From: Margaritispora aquatica
Taxonomy: Eukaryota > Ascomycota > Leotiomycetes > Helotiales > Discinellaceae
Length of the DNA: 64,000 nucleotides
Reading direction: 5' to 3'
Assembly: GCA_007644065.1 (NCBI GenBank)
Contig: VJWN01000005.1
Coordinates: forward strand, 1,860,001-1,924,000
Made by a program: the position numbers and the translations under genes. The notes under the pieces are model-generated. The model saw only the letters and a list, made by a program, of their open reading frames with translations. It had not been told where the DNA came from and ran no database searches. Shown piece after piece: positions 34,261 to 46,184 of this stretch; position 1 is the first letter of the stretch; each line of letters starts with the position of its first letter.

Positions 34261-36098
34261 ATGCAAGATACGGTTCGGTGTAGAAGTTCGAACAGCGATG
34301 ACGCCCATCCTCATCAAAACCGCGATGAGGTGGAGAATCAAGCAGTTCAGGATTTGGGGTACGAGCCCATATACCGTCGAGCCTTCAACAGTTTGAATGG
34401 AGTGGCGCTATCAATAGCATTAGCATCGTGAGTGTTTATACCATAACATATACATCGGATCTTGCTGACAAACACCTAGTCCTATGTCAGCATTCCTGAT
34501 GGTTGCCTACTATCAGGTTTTCAATGCAGGTTACTGGGGCTTGACTTGGTAATTCACGACTGTAGAGACTATTTCAAAGTTATTGACTATGTCATAGGGG
34601 CTGGCTAATTCCATGCATACTCTTCTCTCCGGTCGCTCTAGCTGTGGCCGAACTGTCCTCGTCCATGCCCATTAATGGCGCTTACTACTGGTGGACCGCT
34701 ACTCTGGCACCACCGAAGTACTCTCGTATAGCTGCTTTCTGCGTTGGCTGGGTGATTGCAATCGCATCTATGATTAGTATTTCCAGCTTCAGCTTTGCAT
34801 TGGCCTCAAACATTGGCATTACTATCCCAATGCTGGTTCCCAGTTTCACGATCACGAACCCTCAGCTGATGGGAATTGCTCAGGGAATTGTGCTCTTCTG
34901 GCTGGTACTCTCGCTATTGCGTGTCGAAAGATTGACCCAAATCTTCCTTGGATGTGGTATTTCCTCCTACCCAGCTCTTGTGCGTCTTACTCATCTTGAG
35001 GCTGACCGATCCTTCAGCTGCAGTTTCCCTATTTTCCAGTCTAATCATCGTCATTGCACTTCCAGCCGCAATAACACACAATGGTACCGGGTTCGCTAAA
35101 GCATCTGACGTCTTTGGAAAGTTTACCAACTACTCCAGCTGGCCTGACGCTGTTGCCGTTCCCTCTGCATGGTTTTCTGTTGCTTGGGCCGTCACAGGCT
35201 GGAGCTCTCCAGCTTTTATCGCCGAAGAGACACACGACGCACGCAGAGCTGTACCAAAGTCTATCATTACATCGTTTAGTCTTATGGCTGGAATTGGTAT
35301 GATCGTTAGTCTCGTCACAGCTTTCTGTATTCCAGATATGGATATTTTTGCATTGGAATTTAGGTAAGCAACTGGATGGAAATTTTCTGTGGGACAACTC
35401 TAAGTTTTGATTACAGTGGATTGCCGATGTTTACACTCTTAGTTCAGACGTGGGGATCGAAAGTTACATTCGCTTTTACCATTCTAGTCTGGATAGCATT
35501 GATTTTTGGAGGAAGTGGCGTCATAACAGCATACTCCTGTCAGATTGCCGCTTTTGCCCGAGATGGAGGTCTTCCTTTTGGTAATCTCTTTACCCACGTG
35601 CATAACTACTCCAATTTGCCTCTACCAGCCGCCACATTACTCACCGCAGGTGCGATGCTGATCCTTTTATTCAGTCTCTCATCGGTCGCATCCGCCATTA
35701 TTTACTCATTGGCTGTCATTGCAATGCTGTTTACGCAACTTATTCCCATGGGTTTCCGGATTTTTGCTGGCAAGCGATTTCGTCCCGGACCCTTCAGCCT
35801 CGGACGACTCAGTATTCCTGTTCATGCCTTTGCTGTCATCTTCCAGCTCTATATGATTGTGATGCAGAGTTTTCCTGTCTCGCCAGATCTTGATGCTGCT
35901 ACATTCAATTACAATTGGGTGTTTACACTTGGTGTGGTGATCTTCATCGTGTTGGCCTGGTTCACTCTTGGTAAAAAAAACTTTAAGGGACTAATCATCC
36001 CGTCGATTGACGGAAATTTGCTCCAGCACCAGTCAAATGGGGAGAACGCAGGTGACAAATTGAACCGTGATATGAAAAGCGTTGGTTCCAAGCTTTGA
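34261..36098 (+). CDS. APC-family amino acid / amine permease
   Basis: Exons 34261-34427, 34480-34548, 34598-34956, 35018-35363 and 35417-36098 (540 aa), all phases consistent. It has a hydrophilic N-terminus, then about 12 membrane segments. The first has the fungal YAT-type signature FNSLNGVALSIALAS and GYWGLTWGWLIP, followed by VAELSSSMPINGAYYWW (the conserved E-x-x-S-x-x-P-x-x-G-G/A-x-Y motif). AFARDGGLPF appears in the middle loop. This is the GABA/choline/polyamine-type branch of APC transporters in the plasma membrane. It suggests that the cluster substrate or product is an amine or amino acid (inference). It is divergent from the cupin-aminotransferase gene. Confidence 0.88.
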
Positions 36099-37019
36099 AA
36101 CTCCGGAGGTGAAATGGGTGGAGGTTATAACTTATTTGAGTTGGAAAGATGAGCTGCGAAATTTGTCCTGATTATTTCCTATGCTGTATAATATTTTTTT
36201 AATGTACATAAAAGTGTAAAAATTTTACGCGTTCCATATTTTCAGTACTCAGCAGATTTCAGCTGATCTCGGTTGGTCAAATTGGAAATCTGTCCCGTTG
36301 AAAAGAGGTGTTTGGTATAAAGTAAGGATTGCAGCAAGGGCAACTATGCATGAGCTTCTGGTCGACGAATGCCTGGCATATTCTAACAATTTCAGTTGTA
36401 TCCTGGAGGTTTGGCGACATCGGCAATCAAATTCTCGCTCCTTGCCATACTCACCACTTTATCCAATGTCATATTCTCCTATTGGGACTACATGGGATTC
36501 TTACAAAATGTCATTCGTTTCAGCAGATAAACATTTCAATAGTGAATTGACCTCTTGACCCTAGATATAGAAACGAGTGATCCGGTTTCAAGTCGCTGAT
36601 CTAAAATATTCAATCTGGAAGCTGCTATGTTTCCTCGAAAGTGGGAGATTCTACCCAGATTATCTATCCTTGATAAGTAACCACGACGGTGACACACGGA
36701 GTTCTAGGAATTTGCGATATCTCCTGACCCCAAAGAAATAATATTAGTAATAAGACTAGTGGATAAGTGAGCCACAAAAGATTCTCAAAAGAAATCTCCT
36801 ACGGAGGAATGTTCGATTTCTCTGTGTGAGTTTTATTTATTAGCGTCCTTGCGCTCTCTAGAGAAACGTAAGATCTCGCCTGCATTTGATACCGGCGGAG
36901 CATTAACACACCTAGTTGACCTTGTTCATTTACTATCGAGCAACTATCGCCACTCTTATCGCGAACTGTATTGCTAAGACTATCGTCATTGCTGGAATGT
37001 GAAACATTTTTGGTTTTGA
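36099..37019. other. Permease 3' flank, no gene
   Basis: About 0.9 kb with short frames only (36298-36558), without recognisable similarity. Confidence 0.4.
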
Positions 37020-38215
37020 ACTCAGAACCCAGTACTGTCCCGCATAGAGATTTATAAAGCTTATTAACTTCATATATCTAATTAATTAGGTGTCCAAAAA
37101 TTATCTTTAGTACAATAATTAGTTTATTCAGACTTACTATAAACAATAATAGCGATAGTAGATATTTTAACATCGCTAATCACCGCTAACCTAGGACTAT
37201 TACGATCCTCTTTAATAACCTTATATTAGTAACGAGAGCCGTACCTACTAGCTATAATATAATCGCTACTTCTTTCTTTTTAAAGCGACTATATAATTAT
37301 TAGGTTAGGTATAACGGGAACTAGTATATATAAAATACTCTTAGACTTAGAGCCCTAAGTATATATAACAATACTTAAAGTACGCGAGATATATTTAGAA
37401 GCTACGGATCGTAACGGTAGATAGCTAGTTACGAACGTAGCCGAGATATTTTGCCTATAAAAAAAAAGTCTTCCGCTTAAAAATAACGGTAAAGATTATA
37501 AATTTTACGTTTTTAACCGTAAAACGTATATAGAAACTAACTGATTAGTATATAAAAATAGAAAACGACTTTTAGCTAATTATTAAAATAAAAATATATA
37601 TAGATTAAACTTCGTTTAAGTAGACTTAGGATAGTCTAAAGGAATTAAAGGTAAATACCCCTATAGCGAAAGGAATATTTAAATTAATAGAGAGTTCTAA
37701 AGATATTTTCAAAGTATATTCTAATACTATACCTTTAAAACTAAGTTAGTAAAAGTAACTTAACCTATAATTTCTAGATATATAGTATAAAAGGTATATA
37801 CGGTACTCTCTTATTTAAAATAGAAGTACTATCGTCCTATAAGCTCGTTACTGTAATCCTAGCTAAGCTTAAAGAATAATATTCTACTCGCTTTTTTTTT
37901 CGAAGTAAATACTTTAATAGTAATTATATTATATATTTCGCTATCTAGAACTTATCTATACGCGGTATATACGCTATTTAGAGTAATCTATACCGCGAAG
38001 ATTATTTATTATAATAATACTTTTATAGAATATCTTATACTAAGTCTATAAGGTCGTATTTTTTCTATTCGAGATACAATATCTATTTTTAAATCTATAA
38101 AATAAGCTTTTTAACCGAGGTAATTTCGTATCGTAAAGTATATATAATAAGCCCGAAAAGGATTTTAAGAATAGTAAATTTGCCGATAGACTTTACTATA
38201 TAATACAGTATCCAA
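37020..38215. repeat. AT-rich RIP-like island
   Basis: About 1.2 kb of TpA-rich DNA with stops in all frames. It is the longest RIP-like block outside the copia element. It ends abruptly where a DAO remnant begins, so it probably derives from a transposon that truncated that gene. The parent element is not recognisable. Confidence 0.6.
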
Positions 38216-38657
38216 AATCTGGATACTTTTACTTTGGTAGAGATAAAGGTGTTGCAGCTGACATTCTTTCTGCTGATGACGGTGTGCATGTTCAATCCTC
38301 CGTCAAATATCTCCAGGACTGGCTTCATAGATTCTTTGGGATTGAGGAGGAGATACAGATTTTGTTAGTTCATGGACCGGGATCATGGGGTTTACTGCTG
38401 ATGGAGTATCACTTGTCAGCCAACTGCCCCAAGAATTGAATGATAGCGGGAGCGGGGACGGAGAATGGATAGCAGCAGGGTTTAACGGATATGGCATGCC
38501 TTATTGTTGGCTTGCTGGAGAAGGTCTGGCAAAAATGATACTCGGTATTGATGTGCAAAGTTGGTTTCCTGAATGTTTTTTGGTTACTAAGGAAAGACTT
38601 GAGAGCTCGCTGAACTTGAAAATTGTGATGCCAGGCTTGCATGAAATGTTAGGCAAA
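38216..38657 (+). pseudogene. 3' fragment of a DAO-type FAD oxidoreductase
   Basis: The fragment starts at the edge of the AT-rich island with a GYFYFGRDKG-like strand and DDGVHVQSSV, then DWLHRFFGIEEE. A one-base frame change follows, and the new frame continues VSSWTGIMGFTADG, GDGEWIAAGFNGYGMPYCWL and a WFPECFL end. WTGIMGF and GFNGYGM are the C-terminal FAD-contact motifs of DAO-family enzymes. The first two-thirds, including the GxGxxG fold, are missing. It is more distant from DAO1 and DAO2 than they are from each other. Non-functional. Confidence 0.75.
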
Positions 38658-39161
38658 TAATGGAAATAAGTATGCCACAGTGTTCCCACGAAATTGAAAG
38701 GTCGTGTACACTGCTTTTGATCGCAACTTTCGTGCCAAAGGGAAAACGTTATTCCTGAGCTTGAGGAATTGGCCCGACAGGAGAAGAGAGTATACAAGGC
38801 TGCAATGTATTGTGATTAGAAAATAGAAGGTCATAGACGCCGAGCTAAACCGCCGGGCTTGCAATCCTTGGTTTCTGTGTTTATGTTACTTCTATAAACC
38901 CTTCTTTCCCGGAGGATTATCCTGAAGTGCACAAGTTATTTATAAAGTTCAGTAATGCTTTAGAAATTCTTAATCTGTTAGCAATAACACTTAATATGTT
39001 AAAATTTAGTCTTGATTTTATTCTTAATAAGTCTGCGGGTGGATCAGGGCCTAATGGATTTCGTGCTTGATCAAAAGACAAATCAACTAAGAGCATATGT
39101 ATAAAGATCTACCAAAAAAGTCTCTCTGTTTTATTTCCAAGACGGATTGGCTTGAAACTAC
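38658..39161. other. TF-A2 3' flank
   Basis: About 500 bp, no gene recognised. Minus-strand frames over 38303-38864 are antisense to the DAO fragment. Confidence 0.4.
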
Positions 39162-41741
39162 CTACATGAATCTTAGACTGATGTTGAAGAACCCCTCCTG
39201 ACAAAGTCTTTTTCCTGGGTTGCAGAAACCCGAAATTTGAGCTTCTAACCCGAAATACTTTTCTTTAGTATTGTCGTTATTATTATACGTGATTGATGGA
39301 AACAGTCCTCCTCTCAGGCCTGAAAACAGAGGTGGAGTAGAAGGTTGTACCAATGCCTCTGCTATTGTCTTCTCGAGCTCTACCACCCCTAAACCGTGTG
39401 GAGTGAGCCATCTGTACCTCGAGAGGCTTTCAAGGAGGATTTTACAACGGAGTTCAAATGATGAGTTATCGAGTACCGTCTCTCCTAGATACGTTGTTGA
39501 ATCGTGCGAAGAAGCCAACTGCTCCTTCGAGTTTAGTGTAGAGGATTCTATACTTGATTGAAGAAGGTCTCTAACACAAAATACTAGATTTGGCAATTGT
39601 GATGGAGCAGTAGAGGTCGAGAAGGTTGATGCTGATGCAGTTGCAGTATGCTTCTTTATCAAGCCTGTCAATACTGCCAGGTGAAGCCGAGCACTTTTAC
39701 AAAGCATTTCCGGAGCTACTCTTCGAGATAATCCAGAGTATGGAGTATCTGACATGCCAGTATCATCGGTATCAAGGTGCGGACTATCATACGCCTGTTC
39801 TTTGTATTTTTCGACAATGGCAGTAGTCGTGTAGAAATGGAAAAGTATTTTGGCGTGTATTAACGAAGAATTGAGGATGAAGTAGGTCGATCCTGGAGAG
39901 ATACTTCGAATTGTGGGGTCGAGATGGAGGATGGTATCAAGTGTCTAGAACATAAAATGTCAGAGTGAACAAATCATAGCCAATAGCCCAACTATGGCGA
40001 TGGCGATAAAAGCTAGGTGGTGACTGACCTCTCCAAGTAAGAGTGCGTGCTCTACCGCAGAAAGAAAAGATGGCCTGTCAATCCACGACTCATCCGCTAT
40101 CAAAAGGTAAAGATCCCAGTTGCCATCTGTAGGAACCAAGATGTTGGTAAGCGAGGTACAGCGAAGGCACTTGTATGATTTCACTTACAGAGCAAAAGGT
40201 AGATGCCATGAAACCATATCATGCTCTCTACTTGATATAAAAACTTAACTTTGTTAAATTCAAGAAGGCTTAGTGGGAAATCTAGAAAATAGATCTCAAG
40301 TTGATCAACGGCTTGGTGAAATTCACGAGTCGAGGGGCGCGGTCGGTTTAGGGCGATGTCGAGAGGCCTTTGTGTGTAAAATTTCCAAGTTAGTGCTTTG
40401 TTATGGAACGAAGGATTATCACCGAAAAGACATACTCAAGGAGAGGAAGAAAGAGAGAGAAATAGTCGTCCCCTAGATGACACGATCGTATTTTCTGACC
40501 ATCACCTGTAGTTCTATTAAGACTTGGTAGTACTGTATCTGTAGTGTGGCTAGGAGTCACGCTAAGTTCCTGGAGTTTTGGTCCCAGAGGGTGCTTGTCA
40601 AATGCATGTCTATAGAAGAGAAGTGCTTGTATTCTGCAGATTTTTATTAATACAGATTATGGAAGCACCTGACAAAACAAGAGAGGCACTACACTTACCT
40701 GTCATTTATCTGAACAAGCCACGATACTCTATCAATGAAGTTAGTAAAAAAATTGATTGTCAGGAAAGCTTAGGGAACCTTTGAGTAAGTAACTTTCGTT
40801 CATTGGTATCCTCGAGATTGGCATGACAAGCTTGACGATGAATTACAGAAGCCATGACTGCCCACCGCTCAGCCATTTCCATGGTCATTGGATCGAGGCA
40901 ACCTATATAGCTTAAAAGACACAACGACAAAGCGTCTTCACATCGAAGCTCTCTTGCTTTCCAATGCAAGGCTGGTATCGCACTGAGTGCGTACATTCTC
41001 AAAGAATCTACCAGCAAAGGGAGATTTGCCGAGGTATTGGTTGGATAGTATAGGCATAAGCCAACTACTAAAAGAGTGTATATAAGAGTTGGGGATTGCA
41101 GTTCCCTGCTGATGAGATTCAAGGCATTGTGTTCTTCACTCTTTTCTGAACCTGGAGAGTTGAATGACTGATCGGGCTGGTGTGACACTGATGCTACCTC
41201 TTGATGGTTTGACCCCAAGACTTCAAGTACACCAATGTGAGGAGATGCAGAGAATAGTAGTTCAAGGATCTGAGCTGCAGCTTTTCTGGATAAAGGTAAA
41301 TCCTTAAGCAGTCCAACAATCTCAAGCGAGACTTTAGAAGGTGATAGGTCTTCCAAGTCGTCAAGAAAGATAGAAAAGTCCTCCTGTGAATCAGAAGTGT
41401 TTTGACGACCCTCAAGAATGAGTTAGTGTGCCCTTGTAATTTCACTTCAAAATGACAAAAGAGGCACGGCTAGCACACTTACACGAGTTGTGTTCGATGC
41501 TGTATGGCGAGATTCCCCCTTTCTTGGTCTCCCTTTCGCCAGGACAGGCCTGTTCTGGGTGCAATCTACTCCTAAGCGATGACAATTTCCGCATGGCTGT
41601 TCTGCATCACAATGGCTCTTCTATACAAACAACCAGGTCAGTGTATGATTATTTCACATGTGTAAGGAGTTCTTTGAGTGTTAGGCTTCCAGTATCAGAG
41701 CACCTTACATGTGCAGCACAGCGATCACATGCACGTCTCAT
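39162..41741 (-). CDS. Zn2Cys6 transcription factor (TF-A2)
   Basis: Eight exons: 41741-41709, 41620-41483, 41410-40779, 40728-40699, 40633-40436, 40367-40189, 40126-40029 and 39944-39162 (696 aa); all phases agree. Zinc cluster: Cys 5, 8, 15, 21, 24 and 31 (Cx2Cx6Cx5Cx2Cx6C), followed by KGRPRK. The regulatory region is helical, with DSLRMYALSAIP and EMAERWAVMASVI matching DSLRVYALNHVP and EIAERWAVLACVI in TF-A1. Four internal exons, including a 30-nt micro-exon, have lengths identical to TF-A1, proving common descent. The C-terminal exon (261 codons) is longer than in TF-A1. It should be a nuclear DNA-binding regulator; likely targets are the adjacent amidase and DAO2 (inference). Confidence 0.87.
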
Positions 41742-42284
41742 AGCGCTTCTTAATCCTCGAGACACTTAGCGGCCTGGCGGAAAATCAGGAAGCTAAGCGA
41801 TTTTCGATTAACTGTAACGTTGAGTGTTCGTCTATAGCTCTGTACCTGAGAACAGCATTAGGATGGTGAGTTGTCCATTGTTGTCGTAGAGATTGTGGGG
41901 ACGTGAAAGCACGGATGATCGCACGCGCCAAGATTATAGCATCTGCGTTGCTCCGAGTATCTACCGACTTCAAAAGTTAATAAATACCGCCGGGCACTTT
42001 ATATTCTTATCTGGTCTCATGAGCAATGGTCAGCATTGAGAAGCTGGCCAGAATATCTTTCAGTATCTCAAATATCGATTGCACAGCAAGTCTTTATTGA
42101 CGGGGTTGATTGATTGCCATCGGCCCAATTATCCAGTCATGGCTACTTCCGCGTTCGCTTGCACACAACGGCTAGCGGCTTTAAGATGAAGTTTAAGTGA
42201 TATAGACTGTTGAACATTCCGTTGACATAATAAATTTCAATATTTGTCTTGACGCCCGAATCTCTGCCAGCACAGCCAAAAATA
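41742..42284. promoter_or_regulatory. Divergent TF-A2 / amidase promoter region
   Basis: 543 bp between divergent starts. No named motif identified by eye. Confidence 0.4.
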
Positions 42285-44345
42285 ATGGCACCTGACAGTT
42301 TTGTGCTGGATGTGTCAAATGACACAAAAACAATGCCCGATCCATCACTGCTGAGGGAATTTAACATCAGTAACCGACAGCACTCGACCTGGCAAGAAAT
42401 ATGCCTCTCAAAACAAAATCAGCGTACCTTAGCGTTGAAACCATGGCTTCCAGCAGTAGAGAAGCTTCCATCTCAAAATGAAAAAAACATACGAGACTGG
42501 CCAAGAACCTGTGGGCTCTTGAACAAAGTTCAGCTGGAAATTACAGACGCGAGTGTGGGAGAATTGCTGAGACGGTTGAGAGCAGGCGTTTGGAGTGCTG
42601 AGCAAGTCCTACAAGCTTTCTGTTTGAGAGCTGGCATTGCTCATTATTTGGCATGTGAAATTCTTCTTTGAGCACCCGAATTTCTATTCTGTATCGTTGA
42701 ATGACTGATAGAACATGACTGATGAATTTATTGCGGATAGACGAACCCATTGTCGGAAATCTTCTTTCAGCAAGGCCTAAATCGAGCTCGAGAACTAGAT
42801 ATTATCCTTCGGGAGAAAGGAAAGCCGGTGGGAGTCCTTCACGGCTTGCCCATCAGCGTCAAGGATGTCTTTAGTATACCAGGCTTCGACTCAACTATGG
42901 GCTATGTTGCGTGGGCAAACAAGCCACAGGAGTCGTTGACACCATTGCTGGAACGACTTCAAGCCGAAGGAGCTGTGCTTTTCTGCAAAACCAATGTTCC
43001 ACGTACATCCTAGTCCTTCAAAGTTAAAGATGTGAGGTACAGAGGTGCTGATATGGATCTAGAAACTTTGATGTCTGGTGAATGCGTCAACTTCATCTTC
43101 GGTAGAACTTCTATACCATTTAACAGGAATCTCTCAGCAGGAGGATCTAGCGGAGGCGAAGGATCATTAATATCCATTGGCGGAAGCCCGTTAGGAATTG
43201 GGACTGATATTGGTACGCATTTCATACACATAAACTAATGCCGTAGAATAGAATGAAACAACTGAGCTCATTCATAGGTGGCTCCATCCGCACACCAGCC
43301 AATTTTAACGGAATATATGGCCTGACTCCCTCAACCCGCCGTTTCCCTTGCTATGATGCAGCGCACTCCTCTGGCCAAGAGAATATCGTAGGCGTGGCTG
43401 GTCCACTGGCACGAAGCATTGAAGGTCTGGAGATTTATACACGAGCAATCCTAGGAACAAAACCTTGGGAATGGGATCATACTATTACTCCTCTGCCATG
43501 GAATAAGGATTTGTACCAAGAAGGACTGGGCCAGAAACGGAAGTTGTGTTTTGGACTGATGCGCCATGATGGAGTTGTTCGACCCCATCCACCAATTGAA
43601 AGGTGTCTTGAAGAGGTCAAGCAGAGCCTGTTGAAAGCTGGACACAATGGTACGAAGGTCAATTCTTCATCAAACTTGATGAATCAACTGAAGATACTAT
43701 AGTGATCGAATTTAACGCAATTGACGTTGCATGGATGGAAGTTGTCGCCTTCAAAATCTTCAACTCCTCCGGCGGAGAAGAGGTTCGAAATGTGGTTAAG
43801 GAGCTTGATGAACCACTGATTGATGAGATAGATGTCCCAAATGCCAGCTGGGCGCTCTCTGCGATGGAGTCATGGCATTGGAATAAGAAGAAGCATCTCA
43901 TCAGAGAGACATGGTTAAAAGCGTGGAATGAGACCGTTCACAGGACCGGGACTGGTTTTTCGATAGATGGATTGATCATGCCGTCTGGTGGGCATGTTGC
44001 GCCTCCACACGGTTCGATGAGTTATTTCATGTATGAGGTTATTTCGAATATCCTGGACTTGCCATGTGCTACAATCCCCGTCGGCTTTGTTGATCCGGTT
44101 TTGGATATTAAGAAAGATGACTTTGCTCCGATGTCTGAGAGGGATGCAGAAAATTGGAAGAAATGTAGGCCGTTTGCAATATGGCAAGACTCATGCTGAC
44201 TTGCGCATTAGATACCCCTGAAGCATACGAAAATGGACCTGTATCACTGCAACTGATGGGAATGAGACTTTCCGAGGAAAAATTACTGGGGCTTCTGATT
44301 ACAATGAATAAGGCACTTGGGCGGGAGGCGAACTATCAGAGCTAG
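42285..44345 (+). CDS. Amidase-signature amidase
   Basis: Six exons: 42285-42650, 42741-43002, 43063-43212, 43278-43649, 43703-44164 and 44212-44345 (581 aa). The first intron has a GC donor (GCATGT) instead of GT; all other junctions are GT-AG and in phase. The amidase-signature triad is complete: Lys about 163 (PISVKDVF), cis-Ser about 238 (AGGSSGGEG) and nucleophile Ser about 262 (GTDIGGSIRTPA). The spacings of 75 and 24 residues equal those of fatty-acid amide hydrolase. The C-terminus YTPEAYENGPVSLQL is typical of fungal acetamidase-like enzymes. It should hydrolyse a carboxamide to acid plus ammonia or amine; substrate unknown. It lies between the two regulators of the right-hand module and is convergent with TF-B2 (66 bp apart). 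Confidence 0.9.
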
Positions 44346-44411
44346 TCAACTAGATATACATAGAAGTCTTATATACATAAACGAGGTTGGAGGCAGTTGA
44401 TGCTCCATAAT

Positions 44412-45854
44412 TTAAAACAAAGGAATACTCCATCCCATTTCTGCTGTGACACTTTCCAGACTTATGAATTCGGAAAATACCACACCGGCGTTTGCCGACT
44501 CAGAATTCTGCCTTTTCGTCCACAAATTGAGAAGAATTTGCTTGGCTGCTAAAGAATGTGAAATAGAGAAAATTCTTTCCATATCATCAAGCAATACCAA
44601 GATGAGAGAGCTGAGATGACTGGACTCTCCACCACACTCACAACCCACCACCACAAGAGGCCAAAGCATAGCATTCCCTGTGGTAATGTCTTCAGTCTCA
44701 TACATATCAATAAGCCGTCGAATGTTGACAGTAATATCTTGTAGATAGGTGAAATATAAAGATTGTCGATCTTGACGAATTGGCCGCAAAAGATTAGAGG
44801 AGAATCCATAGCCCCTCCAATGATATATAAGCGTTGCTTTTCGAATCGTATCCCATGCTGTTGACAGGGCAATCACATACTTCATCGACATTGAGCTTGG
44901 TAAAGTCGGAGCTGTCCAGGCAGTAATCATACTCTCTTGAAACATGAACCGGATATCTTCTTCATCGCTCCCATCGGCATTACCTGCATGCATACGCTCA
45001 TCCGCCCATTTGGCAGCCCAAGCAATCACTGTAACCAGCGTCAACGGATAGCCAGTAGTAACTTCAAATGGTAGAAACTCTTCACCCAAACCAGGGGACA
45101 TAGGGTCTCGCCACTTCTGATCGTTGTGTAGATGCCAGTTCAGCCATGCATTTTCACTACGCTGTTTTCGACCCAGCGAAAAGGCAGAGATATCAAGGTG
45201 TGCTGCAGACATGACAAGGAATTTGCCCAGCCGAGAGGATTGTAATTCCTGGAGACTGGCAGATTGTATCAAGCTCACCATACCGCTAGCATGCCTGCCC
45301 CAGCCAAAATCGGTACTTGGGAATGTGAAGATACTTAGTAGTAATGCTGATGCTAACACGCTCTGCCATGTCTCTGGATCTTGCACAACCGTGGTTGTTA
45401 GACTAGACATTTGTGCTCGCAGCTCTGTCAGGGCAGCTTGGTATCGGTGGAGGGCCTCCTCGCCCATATCATCTCCTTGACCAACATCTGCATATCCGTA
45501 ATGCTGACGTGCCGATAAAGCAAGTAAAGCGCTGAGAATAGCTGGACTGCGTTGGCAGTATGGGAGGAGTTCGGCGAGGATGGGAATACCATAGGAGTTG
45601 ATCGCAACGAGAGATCTGCGGGAGCGTCGAACAAGGAAGCGGAAATTTTGGTTATCCTGGCCATTGAGAGAGATTCCCCACGTCTGAAGGGAGCATGATG
45701 AACTCGACGTTGAAGTTGGAAATCCTGTTGTAGAATTTATGGTAGTCATATTACGAAAGGCGTGAAGTATGCAAGGCTGAGGAGGGAACATGAAGCCAAC
45801 TGCAGCCTTTCGACAGTGAGCTTGGAAGCGAGCCTCGACAATTTCGGCGATCGG
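44412..45854 (-). CDS. Fungal-specific regulator, Fungal_trans_2-like, no zinc cluster seen (TF-B2)
   Basis: 459 aa from the ATG at 45791. The frame stays open to a splice acceptor (AG at 45855-45856), so an upstream exon is possible. It is paralogous to TF-B1: VRRSRRSLVAINSYGIPIL, SVLASALLLSIFTFP, LDISAFSLGRKQRS, NAMLWPLVVVGCE and a GWSIPLF end. The helical pattern fits the fungal-specific regulatory domain. No CxxC cluster is visible in the frame or in the 330 bp upstream, so it may lack its own DNA-binding module and act with TF-A2 (inference). Length is similar to other such regulators minus the zinc cluster. Confidence 0.78.
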   Translation of the reverse strand, partial: PIAEIVEARFQAHCRKAAVGFMFPPQPCILHAFRNMTTINSTTGFPTSTSSSSCSLQTWGISLNGQDNQNFRFLVRRSRRSLVAINSYGIPILAELLPYCQRSPAILSALLALSARQHYGYADVGQGDDMGEEALHRYQAALTELRAQMSSLTTTVVQDPETWQSVLASALLLSIFTFPSTDFGWGRHASGMVSLIQSASLQELQSSRLGKFLVMSAAHLDISAFSLGRKQRSENAWLNWHLHNDQKWRDPMSPGLGEEFLPFEVTTGYPLTLVTVIAWAAKWADERMHAGNADGSDEEDIRFMFQESMITAWTAPTLPSSMSMKYVIALSTAWDTIRKATLIYHWRGYGFSSNLLRPIRQDRQSLYFTYLQDITVNIRRLIDMYETEDITTGNAMLWPLVVVGCECGGESSHLSSLILVLLDDMERIFSISHSLAAKQILLNLWTKRQNSESANAGVVFSEFISLESVTAEMGWSIPLF

Positions 45855-46184
45855 CTAGCGATTAGACACAGTACCAAGGTCGAGACGAGATGAAAAAGTC
45901 CTGGGGTTGTGTTCTTATAAGATATCTTAAGTAAAGCAACATACTTGTGGCCTCATTGTTTATCAGCAAGTAGCCACCTAAGCACTTCGTGTATCCTCTC
46001 ATTCGTAGTGCTAGACCATAAGCTATGTACCACACATCACTGTTCCTACCTACTGCTAGTCTACTGGTCGATCTTTGCGTCAACCAACTATCTAGGGTAT
46101 AGACAGACAGGTTGAGATACATCACACACCAAGTGACAGCTATACAGTACCCGATAGATTCAACGCATTCACTACTACTCTCAT

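Noticed and set aside
45855..46184. Possible zinc-cluster exon upstream of TF-B2
   Set aside because: No CxxC pair in any minus-strand frame between TF-B2 and the cupin gene.
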